From contig JAHAFI010000015.1 of the NCBI GenBank assembly GCA_018374355.1, forward strand, positions 6,480 through 70,479: a stretch of DNA of 64,000 nt, given 5' to 3'. Below are positions 61,323 through 64,000 of this stretch, piece by piece; position 1 is the stretch's first letter, and the number at the start of each line of letters is the position of its first letter. The notes under the pieces were generated by a model, which saw nothing but the letters and a program-made list of their open reading frames with translations, ran no database searches and was not told the origin of the DNA. The translations under genes were made by a program, and so were the position numbers. This DNA is from Clostridiales bacterium. GTDB taxonomy: Bacteria > Bacillota > Clostridia > Lachnospirales > Lachnospiraceae.

Positions 61323-62181
61323 TACAGGAGTAAACAGCAGCATTCTGCGGAAAAAGAAACAGTTTTTTAATCGGCGTACAAAAACAATCCTTTGGGCGGG
61401 TGTGATTTTTGTAATTCTCTTTGGCGTATATCTGTCAGGGGCATTGCTGAGTGATGATCTGATCGCAGCAGATTTTTCACAGAAAGCATTGAAACCTTCA
61501 TGGGAGCATCCTTTCGGAACGGATATGCTGGGCAGGGATATGCTGGCAAGAACCGTAAAAGGACTGTCTGTCAGTATCGTGGTAGGCACGGTGGCATCCA
61601 GTGTCAGCGCAGTGATTGCATTGATTGTCGGAGTGGCAGCAGCTACAGGAACCTCATGGCTGGATCACTTTATCAACTGGCTGATCGATTTGGTTATGGG
61701 AATTCCACACACCGTACTTTTGATATTGATATCCTTTGCATGCGGCAAAGGGCTGAAGGGGGTACTTATAGGGGTGGCGGTTACCCACTGGACAGGTTTG
61801 GCGCGTATTATCCGCAGCGAAGTGCTTCAGATTCGTTCCCAGCAGTATATAGAAGTATCAAAAAAACTGGGGCATTCCAGCTGGTGGATTACTGTGAATC
61901 ATATCCTTCCTCATATGGTGCCACAATTTATTATTGGTCTGATTTTGATGTTTCCCCATGCAATTATGCATGAATCCGGCCTTACCTTTCTGGGCTTCGG
62001 ACTTTCACCGGAGCAGCCTGCAATCGGAATCATCCTTTCGGAATCCATGCAGTATCTTTCGACCGGTATGTGGTGGCTGGCATTTTTCCCGGGGCTTATG
62101 CTGGTAATTATCGTATTATTATTTGACAGGCTTGGGGAGAATCTGAAAAAAATTATAGATCCATACAGCGCCCATGAATAG
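61315..62181 (+). CDS. DppC/NikC-type ABC transporter permease
   Basis: A 288-residue permease: N-terminal helix at about residues 22-42, the HPFGTDMLGRDMLARTVKG family motif near residue 62, and the EAA-like loop around YIEVSKKLGHSSWWITVNHI near residue 180. Partner of the DppB/NikB-type protein, with overlapping reading frames. Confidence 0.93.
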   Translation: MNNTGVNSSILRKKKQFFNRRTKTILWAGVIFVILFGVYLSGALLSDDLIAADFSQKALKPSWEHPFGTDMLGRDMLARTVKGLSVSIVVGTVASSVSAVIALIVGVAAATGTSWLDHFINWLIDLVMGIPHTVLLILISFACGKGLKGVLIGVAVTHWTGLARIIRSEVLQIRSQQYIEVSKKLGHSSWWITVNHILPHMVPQFIIGLILMFPHAIMHESGLTFLGFGLSPEQPAIGIILSESMQYLSTGMWWLAFFPGLMLVIIVLLFDRLGENLKKIIDPYSAHE

Positions 62182-62190
62182 GAGTAGAAT

Positions 62191-63120
62191 ATGAAAACAG
62201 AACCGATTTTATCAGTAAAGGATTTGTCAGTATCCTTTCATATGTACGATACCTTGCTGGAACAATATGATTTAAAAGTAATTTCCAATCTGACCCTTGA
62301 CGTTCGTCCCGGGGAAATTGTTGCAATTGCAGGCTCCAGCGGATCAGGAAAAAGTCTTCTCGCCCATGCGGTGATGGGACTTCTTCCGGGAAACGCCACA
62401 ATAAGCGGCGAAATTACTTATAAAGGGAAAGAGCTAAGTCAAAAAGACAAAGAAAGATTACGGGGAAAGGAACTGGCTCTGGTTCCCCAGTCTGTGTCTT
62501 ATCTGGATCCGCTGATGACGGTAGAAGCACAGGTAAGAGGCGCAAAGCCCTGTCATAGGATGATAGCGGCACAGAAAGAAATTTTTGAGAGATTTCATCT
62601 GGATGAAAAGACGGAAAAACTATATCCATTTCAGCTTTCGGGCGGAATGGCAAGAAGGATTTTGGTTTCGACAGCGGTTTTAAGCGGCGCCCAGGTTGTT
62701 ATCGCAGATGAGCCCACACCGGGATTGGATTTGGAAATGGCGCTTGAGGCATTGAAGATCTTCAGGGAGATGGCGGATGAAGGAAAGGCTGTGATTTTGA
62801 TTACCCATGATATTGATCTGGCTTTTCATATTGCTGATCGTATTGCCGTATTTTATGCGGGAACCACGGTGGAAATGGCAGATGCAAAAGATTTCCTGAA
62901 AGGGCCCGAGGCGCTGCGCCATCCCTATTCAAAAGCATTATGGGAGGCACTTCCTCAGAATGGGTTTAAGCCTATTGACGGATTCCAGCCCTATGCCAGA
63001 TATCTGCCCAAGGGATGTCTGTTTTCACCGAGATGTCCTCATAAAACCGCGGAATGTGAAAAAAATATACCCATGACAGAGGTGCGTGGGGGATACGTGA
63101 GGTGTATTCATGCTGATTGA
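62191..63120 (+). CDS. DppD/NikD-type ABC transporter ATPase
   Basis: A 309-residue ATPase. Walker A GSSGSGKSLLAH near residue 49, Q loop LVPQSVSYLDP, signature LSGGMARRIL near residue 150, Walker B VVIADEPTPGLD near residue 169, H loop ITHDIDLAF. The C-terminal extension has the Cys-containing oligopeptide-transporter motif (GCLFSPRCPHKTAECEKN, near residue 276). Overlaps the next gene by 11 bases. Confidence 0.94.
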   Translation: MKTEPILSVKDLSVSFHMYDTLLEQYDLKVISNLTLDVRPGEIVAIAGSSGSGKSLLAHAVMGLLPGNATISGEITYKGKELSQKDKERLRGKELALVPQSVSYLDPLMTVEAQVRGAKPCHRMIAAQKEIFERFHLDEKTEKLYPFQLSGGMARRILVSTAVLSGAQVVIADEPTPGLDLEMALEALKIFREMADEGKAVILITHDIDLAFHIADRIAVFYAGTTVEMADAKDFLKGPEALRHPYSKALWEALPQNGFKPIDGFQPYARYLPKGCLFSPRCPHKTAECEKNIPMTEVRGGYVRCIHAD

Positions 63121-63736
63121 GGCGAATCATATTAGTTTTCGATATGGAGAAAACAGGCCATGGATTTTAAAAGATGTAAGTTTAAAAGTAGAAGAGGGCG
63201 AAAGGGTAGGCCTAGTAGGACCAAGCGGATACGGGAAGAGTACATTGGTAAGGATTCTTGCAGGGTATCTGCAGCCGGTTTCAGGAGAAGTTCTGCTGGA
63301 TGGGAAGCCGCTTCCGAAAAAAGGGATATCTCCGGTACAGCTGATTTATCAGCATCCTGAAAAAGCAATTAATCCCAGATGGAAGATGAAAAAAGTGCTT
63401 CAGGAATCAGGGATGTTCCGTGACGAGGTAATGGAAGCACTGGGAATTGAGAAAGACTGGCTGGAACGGTATCCAAGAGAACTTTCCGGAGGTGAGCTTC
63501 AACGTTTCTGTGTGGCGCGCTCTCTTTTTCAGGGGACGCATTTTCTGTTTGCGGATGAAATGAGTACGATGCTGGACGTGATCACACAGGCACAAATTTG
63601 GAATCTGATGCTGAAAGAGGTAGAACAGAGAAAACTGGGACTTTTGATGGTTACCCACAATGCGGAACTGGCAAAAAAAATATGTACCAGAACAGTAAAC
63701 CTGGCAGAAATTAATCACCGGGAGGAATTCAGGTAA
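63110..63736 (+). CDS. DppF/NikE-type ABC transporter ATPase
   Basis: A 208-residue ATPase, shorter than typical DppF (about 260-330) and lacking the C-terminal Cys motif. Walker A GPSGYGKSTLVR near residue 37 (Tyr in place of the usual Ser or Cys), Q loop LIYQHPEKAINPR, signature LSGGELQRFCVARSL near residue 126, Walker B HFLFADEMSTMLD near residue 145 (Met in place of Pro in DEP). Completes the importer. The changes are within what short NikE-like proteins show. Confidence 0.92.
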   Translation: MLIEANHISFRYGENRPWILKDVSLKVEEGERVGLVGPSGYGKSTLVRILAGYLQPVSGEVLLDGKPLPKKGISPVQLIYQHPEKAINPRWKMKKVLQESGMFRDEVMEALGIEKDWLERYPRELSGGELQRFCVARSLFQGTHFLFADEMSTMLDVITQAQIWNLMLKEVEQRKLGLLMVTHNAELAKKICTRTVNLAEINHREEFR

Positions 63737-63780
63737 ACGGAGTCATCATTGGTTGAAATAATTGTTGTAACGATATACAA

Positions 63781-63823
63781 AAAATCCTCAGAAGCGGATG
63801 AAAAACACTTCTGAGGATTTTTT
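63781..63823. terminator. Terminator between importer operon and minus-strand permease gene
   Basis: AAAATCCTCAGAAG (63781-63794) pairs with CTTCTGAGGATTTT (63808-63821), followed by TT; the A tract on the left arm lets it work for both convergent units. Confidence 0.88.
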
Positions 63824-63825
63824 GA

Positions 63826-64000
63826 CTATTCCTGTTTCAGGCATCGCTTTTCGATCAGATTCAGAATGCTGTAAAGAATCATGGCGATGATGCAGAGAAG
63901 GACGATGGACATCAGCATCCAGTCCAGTTTAAAGAGATGGAGAGGCATTCTGATACCATATGATATCGTAATACGAAAGAAACTCGCCGGATAGGGACAG
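63826..64000 (-). CDS. C-terminal end of a probable ABC transporter permease (partial)
   Basis: The minus strand stays open from the window edge to a TAG at 63826-63828, encoding about 57 residues. They form one long hydrophobic helix (LDWMLMSIVLLCIIAMILYS) followed by a charged tail (NLIEKRCLKQE). This resembles the last helix and tail of NitT/TauT (SsuC-like) permeases, where a final helix and an Arg/Lys-rich end are usual. The rest lies outside the window. The convergent terminator supports a real gene end here. Confidence 0.6.
   Translation of the reverse strand, partial: CPYPASFFRITISYGIRMPLHLFKLDWMLMSIVLLCIIAMILYSILNLIEKRCLKQE

Noticed and set aside
1..64000. CRISPR arrays, prophage, insertion sequences, tRNA or rRNA genes
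   Set aside because: No regularly spaced repeats, phage or transposase proteins, or cloverleaf/rRNA sequences other than tmRNA were found on reading both strands.

Overview
The window looks like chromosomal DNA of a gut-type Lachnospiraceae (Firmicutes/Clostridia; Blautia, Dorea or Mediterraneibacter-like). This is inferred from the moderate GC content, the strong AGGAGG-type ribosome binding sites, the TTGACA-N17-TATAAT promoters, LplABC/YesMN-type sugar systems, a ZTP riboswitch, and many OmpR-family two-component systems paired with ABC transporters. No prophage, insertion sequence, CRISPR array, rRNA or tRNA was seen. The species cannot be fixed from the sequence alone.

Layout. 1-5.8 kb: SNF2-family helicase, a convergent FAD/Rieske oxidoreductase, and bioY under a probable BirA operator. 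5.8-23.1 kb: a carbohydrate locus headed by a YesM/YesN two-component system, with two PHP-family phosphoesterase-like proteins, an EEP-family phosphatase, an LplB/LplA/YtcP-type importer without its own ATPase, a PfkB kinase, a GH4 glycosidase, an M17 aminopeptidase, an unrecognised 525-residue protein and a GH29 fucosidase-like enzyme. Two promoters in this locus (10.75 and 12.56 kb) carry the same two-block element at identical spacing to the -10 box, a good candidate for the YesN operator. 23.1-29.7 kb: ZTP riboswitch and terminator ahead of a formate/nitrite-family transporter, then housekeeping genes and a Lon-like AAA+ protein that lacks the protease domain. 29.8-34.4 kb: two-component system plus ABC transporter, with a hairpin that buries the ATPase gene's ribosome binding site. 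34.5-34.9 kb: tmRNA (ssrA) with its own promoter and terminator. 35-38.5 kb: YfcC-type transporter, VanX-type dipeptidase, and on the other strand a minimal microcompartment operon (two EutS/PduU-like shell proteins and a EutP/PduV GTPase, no enzymes). 38.6-43.2 kb: CoA-disulfide reductase with rhodanese domain, HelD-type helicase, flavodoxin-like reductase.

43.3-58.1 kb is a signalling and envelope region. One two-component system (43.3-45.3 kb) diverges from an unusual operon: a lipoprotein that joins an apparent beta-propeller to a sugar-type binding protein, two sugar-type permeases, a HlyD-like adaptor with five 15-residue repeats, and a membrane protein of unknown role. A perfect 20-bp inverted repeat lies between them. 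A second two-component system (52.2-54.0 kb) precedes a MacA/MacB-type exporter; the same 11-bp-phased TCTAACA direct repeat sits at the -35 position of both the regulator gene and the exporter operon.

58.1-64 kb holds a candidate small RNA or leader with an anti-Shine-Dalgarno loop, then a five-gene peptide/nickel-type importer, and at the right edge the C-terminal end of a probable ABC permease on the minus strand. All assignments rest on reading the sequence and on knowledge of the families; no search was run.
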